From: Monocercomonoides exilis | Lineage: Eukaryota; Preaxostyla; Oxymonadida; Polymastigidae | Length of the DNA stretch: 64,000 bases | Direction of reading: 5' to 3' | Assembly (NCBI GenBank): GCA_001643675.2 | Contig: LSRY02000016.1 | Span: 1,426,001 to 1,490,000, forward strand | Shown here: one piece after another, positions 43,505 to 55,325 of the stretch | How positions within the stretch are numbered: the first letter of the stretch is position 1 | Layout: each line of letters begins with the position of its first letter | Translations under genes and position numbers: made by a program | The notes under the pieces: generated by a model | The model's database searches: none | What the model was told of the DNA's origin: nothing | The model's input: only the letters and a program-made list of their open reading frames with translations

Positions 43505-45734
43505 ATGATTTCTTTGTTTATTTTTTTGTTAGCACAGTGTAGTTTTTGCTTACCTTTTCTGAAACTGAAGCATCCATTCTTATCTGGTGGCGATGACGGA
43601 CTTGATATTTGGATACCTCGTGGTTCTGCTGTTGTGACTGATAAAGCAATAAAACTCACTCCTTTAATTGAAAGTCAAAAGGGGGCAATTTGGTCCTCGA
43701 TACCAAACACTTCACCAAATTGGGAAGCGAATTTCCAAATTGCCGTTTGTTCAAATTTTATGATTTATTTTCGTTGAATTTTTCAATTCTTTTTTGTAGA
43801 TTGGAGGTGGACAGAGAGGAGGTGCAGGTCTGAATTTATCTTAAATCACATTATCACATAATTGACTATAATTTTCTTTTCTTTCTTTGAAAACTTTATA
43901 TTTATTATAATTGTTGTTAAAGATGGTATGGCATTCTGGTATGTGAAGGAGCCACAAATTATTGGAGATGTTTATGGGAGCAAAGACCAATGGGAAGGAT
44001 TGGCAGTTATTTTTGACACATATGACAATGATCGTAAAGGGTTTGCAATTTTTATTTTATCGAAAATATGTAATGTGGAAATTTATAATTAATAAAAAAA
44101 AAGAAATAACCCTTATATTTTAGTATGCAATAAGCAGATTTTTTAAAAAAATGCATTAGCGGAATTTACGAATCCACCTTCTTTTTATTATTTTTTTTCC
44201 GATTGTGCGCATGTTATCCAGGCGATGGTTAATGATGGAACGAAGAAATATGATCACGACAACGATGGACTGACACAGCAGCTGGACGGATGCCAAACGG
44301 ATTTTCGAGTCAGTTCACCGCAAAACGACCGCCCGGTGCATGTCCGTGTGAGCTACCAGAACAACACGCTGTGGGTGCAGACGACGTCACAGATAAGAGG
44401 CAGGAGATATGGCGTGAGTGGGGATGATAAGAAGGATATGGTGCAGAAAGTGAATGTGGATGGGTCGGAGATGGCGCTCAACACGGTGGTGTATGTGAAG
44501 GATGTGGTGCTGCCAACAGGGTATTATTTCGGGTTCTCTGCAGCGACTGGTTTGAAGTTTTTGTTGTTTTTATTTTATTTTATTTTATTTATTTATTTAT
44601 TTATTTATTCATTTATTCATTTAATGTTTTATTATATTTTTAATTTTTCATATGATGTTTACATGAATGATGTTATTAATATTAATTATGACATTAAAAA
44701 ATGCCAATAACTTGTTCCTCTCAGGCGGTCTGTATGACTTCCACGATGTGAAAGACGTTGAGATCAGCAGCGAAGTGCATCCCTTCCCATCATCAGATAA
44801 CAATGTTAAATCAAACAACACACCACGCCAACAAAGTCAACAGAATCAACAGAATCAACAGGGAAATAATGTGCAATCATCACATCAACAGCCTCAGCAG
44901 TCACAGAATTCGCATCAGAACAGCCAGTCAGCACAAACACAAGCACAAGCACAAGCACAAAGTCAGCTTCAGTCACAAGCCAATAACCAACAGAATGGAA
45001 ATCGATCTCCTTTAGTGTCTGTGCTGGATTCGGTTTCATCTCATATGCACAACTTGGAAAAGACAATTTCTTCATTTTCTTCTTCCTCCTCTTCTTCCAC
45101 TTCCTCATCCTCTTCTTATTCCACTTCTCCTTCTCCTTCATCTCCCATAGCCACTACACAAGAGCTGGCAAACACGATTAATTCCGCAGTTCAGTCGTCG
45201 AAGGCTGCCGGCACAGCTTCGGCCGCCACTTTTGCCGGCAGTGTCCCATCATTCATAAGCAAAGGATTATCTTCAGTCATTTCTCAGGCTGAAAAGCCAA
45301 AGCCTCCTCAAATTCCGTCTAATCCTGCTAATCCTTCTTCTCATCTGCCACTTGACACAGCCTCTAACTCCATCTCTTCTCTCTCAAACGCACAGAAAAA
45401 ATCGCTTTCCTTTGCGCAAAGCCAGCTTTCGAGCACACTTGACACAAAATTATCAGAAAGATCACAACAGTTCGAACATAAAGTGAATCCTGTTTTTGAG
45501 AAACAGACACAAAATTTGCATCAGTTCTTTGTGGAAGAAGAGTCCACACAGAAGAACAAAGCAGCTGTTGCGAAGGAGACGCTTCTTGTGTCAATGGAAA
45601 AATGCAGGAAAGCCGGCAGACTCGGAATTTATGGGTTCCTGCTGGTTGGGGAACTTATTGTAGGACTTTTCATGTTGTTACATAATGCTAAAGGGAAGAA
45701 AAGGGTAGATGTTGCGGTTCCGTCTTTTGTTTGA
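43505..45734 (+). CDS. L-type lectin cargo receptor (ERGIC-53/VIP36-like), at least five exons
   Basis: Exons 43505-43744, 43800-43827, 43923-about 44035, 44222-44549 and 44725-45734. A signal peptide (MISLFIFLLAQCSFCLP) precedes a lectin domain: NWEANFQIAIGGG joined to RGGADGMAFWYVKEP, then AVIFDTYDNDRK, YDHDNDGL, LPTGYYFGFSAATGG and HDV, which are hallmarks of leguminous-type lectins in ER-Golgi cargo transport. The DGMAFW and HD motifs contribute to calcium and mannose binding in the family. A long Gln/Ser/Asn-rich stalk follows (NQQNQQGNN; QAQAQAQSQ; poly-Ser), then a C-terminal membrane segment (GIYGFLLVGELIVGLFMLLH) and a short tail KGKKRVDVAVPSFV. The junction between exons 3 and 4 is not resolved: no GT/AG pair fits both phases, so a small exon may be missed. 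The fourth intron holds an ATTT microsatellite (44566-44625). Confidence 0.85.
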
Positions 45735-45981
45735 AAGAATTCAGAAAATAAGTTTCTTTGAATATTGTGTAATTCTGTTTTAAAATCGAGTATCAATCAA
45801 TATACCTCGTTCTACAACTTTTTTTCAACTTGTCGTTTCTTCATCTTTCAGTAATGAACTTGCGTTCTTTTATTTATGTATTATCAATGATAAATAATGA
45901 TATTATTGTTACTTTTAATTTTTTTATTTTCATTTGACCAAAAGAATAAATTTAGGTTGAGATCTTAATAAACTGAAAAAA

Positions 45982-48415
45982 ATGCTGATTTGTTGTTTAC
46001 TAAGCATTATTTTGTCGTGTCTCATTAATTGTGAGCATAAAGCATCTTCTGAATTGAACACTCAGCTGTTACAAGTTATTGCAATTGCATGCCATGGCGG
46101 AAGTGCTCCATCTAATAAAATACCTTCTCTCCCATGTCAAAAGCTGGAACAAGATACTGGGGCAATCACAAAGCAGGGAGCAAAAGAGAACTGGAATCTT
46201 GGAAATGAGTTGCATAATTCATATTCAACAATTATTGGTGCATATGACTCGAATAAGCATAAATTTTTTGCTGCAAATTCTCCAGATACATTAATGTCTG
46301 GACAAACAATTTTTCAAGGATTGTATCATGGAACATTTGAAACATCAACTCCGTATCCGGTATGTGATTGTTATTCTAATTTTAAAGACATTTTTGGATA
46401 ATATTTTTAATTTAGTCTGGATCAATTTACACTGAAACAAGGGCATTAGACAATGTGTTTTTATATAACGAAACTTGCGGAGAGTATTTATTTTTCAATT
46501 ATTTATTATTTTTTGACTATTGTTTTTATTTATACTGAAATTCAACTTCAAAGAGCTCTTTCAAGAGAAAGAGAGCATGTGACAAAATCAGATGCTTGGA
46601 ATAGTAAAATATCTGAAAATGAAGGATTCTTCAAGACTGTTACATCGGAAGGAAGATTTTCGGAGCAAGTTACGATGAATAATATTGAAAGTTTGATTCA
46701 TCATAAACATTTTTATTAGCTGAGCGAAAAGAAAATATCTTCAATGAATGTGATACTTGTAATAATATATCCCATGAAAATTTTTAGAAGCTTCGGAACA
46801 GATTAAAGAAGCAATTCATCATGGAGCAACAGGTGCTGGAGATCAATGCGTTTTCGCAAATAATACAATCAATGAGAAACTTATTGAACTTTCAAAATGG
46901 AAGGTGTGCATTTTTGCTGGCTTGGCTTTTTGTTTTATTTTTTTTTTAATCTTCGTGTAATCTTTTTATTTTAAATTTATTATCTTTTTATTTATTTATT
47001 TATTTATTAAACTACTAAATTTTACCATTAAATGAAATTATCGATTCATTTTTGTTAAATCAATTAATTGGCGTATGTATGCAATTAAAGAATAAAATGT
47101 TGAACAATCCAGAAGACGTTGATATTGCTAAAATGCAAATGACTCCATTCATACAAAAAGTTTGACCGAAAAAATATTTTTTGTTTTTGCTTTTTGGAAT
47201 AACAAAGAGAATTGTATTTGGATTTTTTTTATTTATTTGTGGCTTATTAATGATTTACTAATATTTTATGTAATTCGTTATTATTAATTAATTAATTAAT
47301 TAATTTATTTAATTTTGTTTTTAACTAAATTTTTGTGTATGTGAATATGCTCAGATATATCCAGAGATAGAAAAAAGGATGGAATCATATGATGCGTATA
47401 ATTTTCTGATGTTTGTTGGATCTCCGTCAAACTTGCTTGCTGCGTTGCAACTGTTTGGGCAGGCTGATGATGGTTTGTTGAAAATTTGAGAAAGAAATGA
47501 ATTAGAAATTACACACATAATGATGATAATTATTATTTTCATTGCTGTTTATTTGAGAATGGAGAGCATAAACAAATAGAGATTTTTAATTTTATTTATT
47601 AATTTGCTTAATCACAATATTCGTTACAATTTGGTTTTTTACTGGATAATTTAAATTTTAATTCTTTTTTTTTTTTCCTGAACTTCAAATTCAACTTTCC
47701 AGATGTTCCGTATGGCTCCGTGTTTTTCATTGAAGTGCACAACATCAACTCTGCTTTAATTCATCCTCCTGTTCCTGAAAGCCAGATCCGTCTGCGTGTG
47801 GGCTACCGGAAATACGATGTGAATACGCAAACGCTGAAGAGTTATGACGATGACGGAGAGCGAATCAGAGGGAAGGAGGAAGAGAGCGGGTGGAATCTTT
47901 CTCCAACTGTGTGTGGAGGAAAGCAGTTTTGCACTTTGGAGCAGTTGAGGAAGTGTGTAACGAGATGATGATTGAGAAAGATGGATTTTCGGAGTTGGGA
48001 AATATTAAGAAAATGAAAATGTTTTCTTTAAAAAAAAAAAGAAAAAAAAAAAAAAAAAAAAAACATTTTATTTCACTAATAAGATTTCAACTTTTCAATT
48101 TTGTTAATATGCTGTAAATTTCTTTTGGAATCTTTTGCCTTTTCTGTTGTTGTTTTGATCTTTAGTCTCACTTTCACAATGGAAGAGTGGAAGCGCCGGT
48201 GCGAAGTGGCTCGCTATAACGAAATTGAGCCAGAAACGAAGTTTTCTTTCACAACAAAGGAAATTGTTGTCATTGCGATCGTTGGAGGGCTCCTGTTTAT
48301 TGCGCTTGTGGTGCTATTTGTGTTCCTTATCAGAAATTTCTGCTTGAATGATACTCTTAAGAAAGCCGGTGGCCTGAACGATGAGTACGGTCTTAGTGTG
48401 AAGATGAAGGATTAA
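45982..48415 (+). CDS. histidine-acid-phosphatase-like membrane protein, about eight exons, active site lost
   Basis: Proposed exons 45982-46359, 46416-46483, 46554-46690, 46788-46903, 47091-47159, 47355-47472, 47703-about 47956 and about 48165-48415; the first six junctions fit in phase. A signal peptide (MLICCLLSIILSCLI) precedes a histidine phosphatase clan 2 scaffold: TKQGAKENWNLGNELHNSY, then TLMSGQ, TETRALDNVFLYNETC, ESYDAYNFLMFVGS, and CTLEQLRKC near the end. The three catalytic motifs are replaced: CHGGSAP for RHGxRxP, AANSPDTLMSGQ for RSTxxxRTLxSAQ, and VGSPSN where SAHD is expected. A C-terminal membrane segment (IVVIAIVGGLLFIALVVLFVF) is followed by a short cytoplasmic tail. So it is probably a pseudophosphatase, lumenal or extracellular. 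The last junction is not resolved: hand-picked sites leave a one-base phase mismatch. An A-rich run (48030-48063) lies in the last intron. Confidence 0.75.
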
Positions 48416-50599
48416 TATTCAGGCGAAGATATTATACATTTAGCAAAAGTTGGAATATTTTTTTAATTTATTGATTATTTTTATAGAAATATTTTGTTTT
48501 CTGTTCATCATGCCTCATTTCAATTTTTTTTAATTGTCAGTTTGAATTCGATTCTTTATGATGTTAAGGTTTTTATTTTATTTCTTTTCTTATCTTTTCT
48601 TTTCCATTTAAAGTGAATATTCAAAAGCCAAATCATTTTTTCATTTTTACATTCTTATTTGGACGTTTCTTTTTCTACCGTTTCGATCCACAAAATGATT
48701 TTGAAGTTTTAAAATTTTTACCAATTGATTATTTCTTCATTTCTTTTATATGTTATTCCAAAAATGATTGGTTAGTTCTTATTTTATCCAAATTTTCACA
48801 CTCAATATGCATTATCCTCGATTTCTATTGGAATGAGTTTGTTAGCATAAAAGAATTAGATTATTTCAAATCATTGGATGAAATTTGAATAAGAAATTTC
48901 AATTCGAATAACTTCATTTTATTCGAATAAAATATAAGTTTATTTGAATAAGGCACACTTAATTCAAAAAAACTCACTTCATTCAAGGATTCCCAACTTC
49001 ATTTGAGTTTCTGTATTGTTCTGATTTCAAAAAGAACAGAATAATGAACATTATTATTTGAATGTTTGATTAAAATTGTTTTTATGTGTTTTTCACTTTT
49101 GTGAAAAAGTTAAAAGATGATTTCTTTTTTCTGAAATTCAAAAATATGATCAAATTGATTATAATGCATTTTAAAGAAATTCCAAACATGCAAACTTTAT
49201 AAAAACATTAATTAGAAACAATTTTTGACGTTTTTCTAACTATGTGAAATTGTAAAAAAAGAAAAATAATAAAAATATGGAAATGCTTTATTACAAATGT
49301 TCGATATTTGGCTAACACAACAATAGATCATTATGCAAGCGAAATGCATGGAGCTAACAATTTCTTTTAAAGCGGATGATAATAACTTTTATGCGCAAAT
49401 TCTTGATGGAATGTTAAATAAAGATTAATAGTTCAATTGTGCCTTCTTGGCGCATTGATGCAGTGTTGATCTTGAAATATGCAGATACGAACGAGAAATA
49501 ATGCTTTATGTTTGTATAGAATGTTTGTTTTTGAAAGATGTTGAATTTATTGAAATACATCATTTGCACGTTCGTGCTTAAATTAAGGCTACAAAATGAA
49601 AAATGCAGAACAAAAAGAACGAGCAACACAGAGAGATATACTTTGTTGCTTTGAAAAGGAAGAAGTCCATTTGCTCCAAGATGAAGAAAAGTGAAGAAAT
49701 AATTTATGAATGAAAGAAAGGCAGATGAAAAAAGGGAGATATCCAAAGATTGAGAGTGCAGCAAGATAGCACAAAACACATGTCATTTGATCTTGATGAT
49801 GAAATGTTAAAGTTGAAAGATGTTTTGATCGAAACAAAGGAAATGAAAGAGGAAAAAGAGGAAAGGAAGAAACAGAAATGAATTGTCATATGTTTTCTAT
49901 TTTTGTTGGCAAGAGGAAAAAAGGCACTCCGAACGTTTGAAGGATTCACTGGTTACTGTTCCAAAAAATAAAGTCACAGAAGCAAAAGACACAAGCATGA
50001 AGAAAAGGATTCCATTGAATTTCTCTGTAAATAGTTTTTTAATATTCATCTTCACAATCAATAGCTAATCGACTCATTCAACTCGTTGGCCGACTTTTTC
50101 TTCAATGAATTGAAGCCTAATCACACAAATTCTTCGACTGCTTCATCATTCATTTCGTCTGATAGAATATCTTCGATTTTTGCATCTGTGTCAGAGGTAA
50201 CAAGAGAAATGAAAATGAAGCAAAGCAACCGACTTTGGCAATGATGTTTTATTCTGAAAATGATAATGAGTATTTAAACAAATGGAAAATGAAGACAGGC
50301 AAGACAACCAACTTAAAGCTTGCGAACCTGTTTTTCATCTGGAATTGGAGCTTTGCAGACTTCATCTTTTGCGGATAACATAGCAAGCATTTTGTGGAAT
50401 CTGTCTGATGCCTCATAGCTTCTGTGGGATATTTGTTTGAATCAACAGAATGAGCAGATAACAGCAATTACTGCATTCTCCATTTCTAAATTGATCTTTT
50501 CACATATTCCACATTTAATTCATCTGATGTTAGACCAGAACGATTATTCATTCATCATCAGCATAACTTCTTCATCTTCTAATTTCAACACAACTTTTT
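48416..50599. other. decayed AT-rich DNA
   Basis: No intact gene. Segment 48890-49000 has clustered TTCATTTGAATAAA-like motifs that recur at 53110-53240. On the plus strand at 49590-49890 the codons are rich in Glu and Lys with several stops (for example KEEVHLLQDEEK), as in a relic of a coiled-coil protein. Further broken frames follow at 50080-50590. Confidence 0.35.
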
Positions 50600-51300
50600 A
50601 AGAAACCCTGTTCCATCTGTTTCCATCGCTCGAGAACTGCGAGATTTTGCAGCTGGTTGATCTTTCTGATCCGAATGTGGATGTTGTGTTTGTGGATCCA
50701 TTGGAGCTGTTGTATGACACGAAAGCCTATTTCAAAAAGCTTCTTGTGGCAGGGGCAGCGCAGCAGTCGTCTCTTCGCTCAGCGCCTTCGTCTTCTTCAA
50801 CAGGAGCAGTACGCCGATCAACTTCGCCATTCCGGAGGCGGAGAAACGAAAAGAAGAAAGCAGCAGAAGATGATCAGCCATCATCAGCACCTGCGATTGA
50901 CCCTTTGGATGTATTTGCGGTGGCTGCTTCAAACACATCGGAAGCATCGATGGAATACATCGAGAAGTGGCTGAGGTGAATGTGAGTCGCATGCTGCTGT
51001 TGATGCTGCTGCTGCTGTCGCCGCGGGCGCTGCAGACGCTGCGGGGATATGTTGTGGCGCGGCGGGCGGTGCTGTATAGGGGTGTTGTGTGTGCATACGA
51101 TGTGGAGCTTTCAGCGATGCTTTCGGTTCCGCTGGTGGGTCCGCTTCCGCCGCTTGCAGCGTCGGTGGGCACGAAGTCGGTAAGCAAGCGGATCTTTGCA
51201 GCGGCAGATGTGAGTGTGTTCCCGTCAATCTTCGATCTGTTTGACCCTTCAATGCAGATATGGCGATCGTCTCAGATGTAATGTTTGGTGGAGAAGTTGA
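50600..51300 (+). pseudogene. GC-richer gene relic, unknown family, copy 1
   Basis: Codons read LQLVDLSDPNVDVVFVDPLE and later ASMEYIEKWLR, then in another frame LSPRALQTLRGYVVARRAV and LPPLAASVGTKSVSKRIFAAADV. At least one stop and a frame change break the sequence. Local GC is much higher than in the surrounding DNA. Segment 51000-51215 resembles 59180-59370, where the same words (TLKGYVVERAAVLHGG, SASVGTKK) occur. I do not recognise the family. Confidence 0.5.
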
Positions 51301-51708
51301 AAGATGAAGTGATGGGGCGAGGGGTTACAGCGTGTAAAGTGGGGGAGATTGTGTAGAAGGGGCCGGAGGCTGTGGGGCTGAGGATGGAGGATAAAAGATG
51401 AAGTTCTCCAACATGCAGCGATTACGCTGTCAATACTGGAGGAAAGAGAGCAAGCTGAAAAAGGTGGAGCAGAAGAGGATAAAGAAAAAGAAAAAGAGGA
51501 TTTGAAGTTAACTATTAATGAACATGAATTACAAAAGCAGAAGGAAGAAATAATGAGATAGATTTATGAGATCCAGGAGAGGAGTGGATGCGTAAATTAA
51601 GCATCATCAAAGGAAGATTTGAAAAATTCAGAGGAGAAACGGTAGAAATAGGAAGAAAAGGCAAAGAAGAAAAGAAAGAAAAGTCTGTGGGAATATGGTG
51701 TATGGAAT
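51301..51708 (+). other. degenerate sequence after the relic
   Basis: Plus-strand codons rich in Lys and Glu (contain KKVEQKRIKKKKKRI) with many stops. Probably the decayed 3' part of the relic at 50600, as Lys-rich relic codons also follow the second copy near 59570-59810. Confidence 0.3.
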
Positions 51709-52752
51709 TTATTTGAAGGAAAAAAGGGAGAAGAGATGAAAGGGAGCAAATGTTGGTAATCTCTTTTCCAAAAGTTCCGATATTTCAAACTCTTTTCGTT
51801 GGAATTGATGATCTGCATTCTTCAAATGGGGATTGAGTGAAGGAATAACCACTGAAGAACACATCATTACCCTTCCATTTGTTGCAGCGTTGCCATCAAA
51901 AAAGCAGAATGTGATGAATTTCATTCCATTCATCAAATCATATGTTCTTGTGCCACACAACGCAGCACCACCGTAGGAAGTTGATGAACTTGTTAATTTG
52001 TTGTTGATGAACTGGCACTCTTGGAGCAAATATTGAAGAGGCATTACTGGTGGAGGGTAATGAAATGTGACTGCCCCAGCCGCATCACCACCAGTATTTG
52101 CAACGCAGACACAATTTTTGAACAAGAATTTTGCATCTGATGTCATATTGTCAAGCACGATATCCCAACCAGTTCCAATGTTGCTTCTTATTGAGCAATT
52201 ATCCACTCGGTTTTGTTGAATTGTCCAAACAGAATTTGTTTGTGGACTCCATATTTTCGCAGCTCCTCCATGAAGCGCAGAACAACTTGAAATATTCGAT
52301 TTTGTGATGCTGATTTGTAATAAATATTGACAGAATATCGCTCCACCACAACATCCATTTAATGTGGTTGAACAATTGTGAAATGAACAAGAAGCGATTT
52401 CGAGATTTGCATTTGTGCAGTTGACTTTCAGAGCACCTCCGTGATCACTTCCGCTATTTGAGTCATTCCATTTGCACCATTCAAAGAGATAGCTATTCAA
52501 ATCAGAAAAGGATAATCGACTTAATTTATTTCTTTGAGATTCTGTTGCAACATGAACCACAGAGGCATTTGGAGAAGAACGTGTTTGGTGGAGGAAAGAG
52601 ACGTGGAATTCAAAAGGAGAAGTGGATGGGCTGTTGGGATTGGGGAGGATGACACTATCGATGTGATTGCAAGTATGGAGGGTGAGAGAGAAAATAATGC
52701 AAAAAGAATGGAGATATGAAGAAGAAAAAGAAGAAAACAAAGGCTTGCTCAT
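51709..52752 (-). pseudogene. truncated N-terminal fragment of a Pmp-like receptor
   Basis: 347 residues that begin MSKPLFSSFSSSYLHS, a signal-peptide-like start. They continue as a Cys/Asn-rich beta-helix: DHGGALKVNC, CCGGAIFCQYL, SSTSYGGAALCG and a FCFFDGNAATNG motif like the FCFFHxN motifs of the receptors at 11652 and 28789. After that the frame degenerates into unrelated residues and stops, with no stalk, membrane segment or kinase tail. It may be a broken receptor or a short secreted derivative; I favour a pseudogene because the sequence ends just past a conserved motif. Confidence 0.65.
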
Positions 52753-53783
52753 AAGCTTCCAAATTGCATTACGTGCATTTTTGCAGTTGTTTATGTTTTA
52801 GACAATGAAACTGTTCGGAGCATTTCACTTTTCCTCTCAACATTTTTATCCTAATGAAAATCGTATCATTTGTGTTTTTTTTCAAAATAAACACAAAAAT
52901 ATAAGCGAAACAAATTGTCAACTCACAAAATTTTTATTTATTATGTCTTTGAAGCTCATTTTGTTGTAATTTTGTCTCAATTCCAATTAATATCAAAATG
53001 ATCAAAAACGTAGTAAAAAACCGGATTATTAATACTTGAAAAAACAACGCCAAATGAACCAATTAGCAATTTTGAAAAATGTTATATAATTTTTCAATAC
53101 TTTTCCAGGATGGGTTTCAGCGTTAATTTGAATAAACATGCTTCATTTAAAAAAAACCAACTTCATTTAAAATAAACTCACTTTATTTGAATAGAATGGA
53201 TTTATTTGAATTGAAGGAGTTTATTCAAATTTCATCTATTCTCTTTGCAATCTCAGATTTTGAATCATCGAAAAAATATTGTTTTTTTGGAAAGAATATT
53301 TTGTTCACTAATTCTTGAGGAGAAAAAATAGTAAATATGAGCACATTATAATTGTTCAATTTATAACACCAATAATAATTCAACTTCAAAAAATAAAAAT
53401 TCAATTTCTGAATTAATTCTTCAATTAAGAAGAGAAATAATTCAAACATGGAATATATTATTCATTATTGAAAAAGTTTTTTCAATATCGAAATTAATTT
53501 TCCATAAATTCTTTCTTTTCTTGATAATAGATTTTTGAAAATGGAAAGTTGTAATTCAATAAATAATAACAATAATTACAGAATTTTTATTGAAATGAAA
53601 CGATATATCCATTTTTTGAAGATTTAAAAATAAAAAAATTAAAAAATAAATAACATTACAGTTTTATTTGAAGGATCTAATTTCAAAACTTTGAATTATT
53701 AATCTGAAACAAATCATATCACAGTCACGTTTTCCGATTAAAAAAATGCAGACTGTTTGTGTTTCAAGATGAAAAAAGATATA
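52753..53783. other. AT-rich spacer
   Basis: About 1 kb without a gene. TTTGAATAAA-type motifs cluster at 53110-53235, like those near 48900-49000. A 74-codon minus-strand frame at 53449-53225 ends KRIDEI, and the plus frame at 48613-48888 ends KSLDEI; both lie beside the motif cluster, but I would not call either a gene. Confidence 0.35.
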
Positions 53784-54787
53784 GTGGTTTTTTATCAGGA
53801 CTTTTTTTTATCAGGACAAAAATTTAAAATTCAAATATATCAACAAATATTCAATATTAATTTACAGCAATTTGCACAGTTGTATGTTAGTATATATGAC
53901 ATCGATTTATATGCAAAATTTTATAGAAATGTTGTATATTTTTTGGAAAAAAAATTTTTTTTGAAAATCTGACTTTTGATGAATTTTTCTATTTTGATAA
54001 AATGATTCAATTCATTTTTTATACATAGCGCTTATTTTTTCTACGTAATAAACAATTTTGGTTATTTTTTATTTTTACTTATTTGCTCGTTTTGACTGAA
54101 TGAAAAGCAATCATTTTTGAAAAATTTTTGTCAATAGGAAAACTAAAAAAAAAATATTTTTTGCAAAACTCAAAAACAACCAAGTGAATAAAATGCATTC
54201 ATTAATTAATATAATAGTTAAAAAAAAAAATACTGCATTGTTGTAATTTAAAATGATTTCATAATTATTTCAAATAATTAATAATTATAAAATTTTCTGA
54301 AAATTAAACTGAAAAATTCATTAATTACAACAATGCAGTATTTTTTTTTTTAACTATTATATTAATTAATGAATGCATTTTATTCACTTGGTTGTTTTTG
54401 AGTTTTGCAAAAAATATTTTTTTTTTAGTTTTCCTATTGACAAAAATTTTTCAAAAATGATTGCTTTTCATTCAGTCAAAACGAGCAAATAAGTAAAAAT
54501 AAAAAATAACCAAAATTGTTTATTACGTAGAAAAAATAAGCGCTATGTATAAAAAATGAATTGAATCATTTTATCAAAATAGAAAAATTCATCAAAAGTC
54601 AGATTTTCAAAAAAAATTTTTTTTCCAAAAAATATACAACATTTCTATAAAATTTTGCATATAAATCGATGTCATATATACTAACATACAACTGTGCAAA
54701 TTGCTGTAAATTAATATTGAATATTTGTTGATATATTTGAATTTTAAATTTTTGTCCTGATAAAAAAAAGTCCTGATAAAAAACCAC
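53784..54787. mobile_element. 1.0-kb palindrome with 465-bp arms
   Basis: Arms 53784-54248 and 54323-54787 are reverse complements of equal length with a 74-bp spacer, and no difference was found in the parts compared by eye, including an 11-bp A/T run. The outer ends read GTGGTTTTTTATCAGG. Each arm encodes the same 60-codon open frame (contains SGQKFKIQIYQQIFNINLQQ), a by-product of the symmetry rather than a gene I can support. It looks like a fold-back transposon or a recent inverted duplication. No target duplication is clear. Confidence 0.7.
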
Positions 54788-55325
54788 AGTCTCATAGATG
54801 AAAATTAAAAAACTCAGACTCAAAATTAAGAAATCAGTTTTTTTCATTGATGGTCAAACAAGACTTTAAAGATTTGAAAAATTCAAAACTTCTTGTTTCA
54901 TTTTCGATATTTTTTCTTACTGGGTGAAAATTCGGACTTTCAAGCTTTTTATACACAGAGCTGAAAAAGAATTTATTTTTCTCATTTCTTTAATGAACTT
55001 GATCAGATTTCAAAATAAATTTGATTTTCATGTCAGTGCAAAAACGAAATTGATATTATGACATTATTTTTTGTGACCTTACACGTATTTCTAAAAATGA
55101 ACTCATTTTTTTTGATTTTTTATCATTTAAAATCAAAAAAAATTTATTATTATTTGTTGAAAATGCCTGAAGTTTCAAGTATTTCACCATCTTCACAAAA
55201 AATTTCATTGAATCTTTTTTATCCGAATCCGAAGCGTTTTTCTAAATCATTTTTCATTTCAACATTCTTCAATAAACATCCAACTCGTTTTCATTTTGTA
55301 TTCAGAACTTTCAATGCAACAAAAG
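54788..55325. other. AT-rich spacer
   Basis: About 540 bp with no recognised gene. A 102-codon plus frame at 55058-55366 (contains SSISPSSQKISLNLFYPNPK) overlaps the transposase relic and is not supported by any family. Confidence 0.35.

Noticed and set aside
48613-48888. 91-codon plus-strand frame
   Set aside because: Phe/Ile-rich composition of AT-rich DNA and no family; its weak likeness to 53449-53225 is limited to the last residues.
53757-54847. Twin 70-80 codon frames in the palindrome
   Set aside because: Both are the same sequence seen from the two arms; AT-driven composition, no start context and no family.
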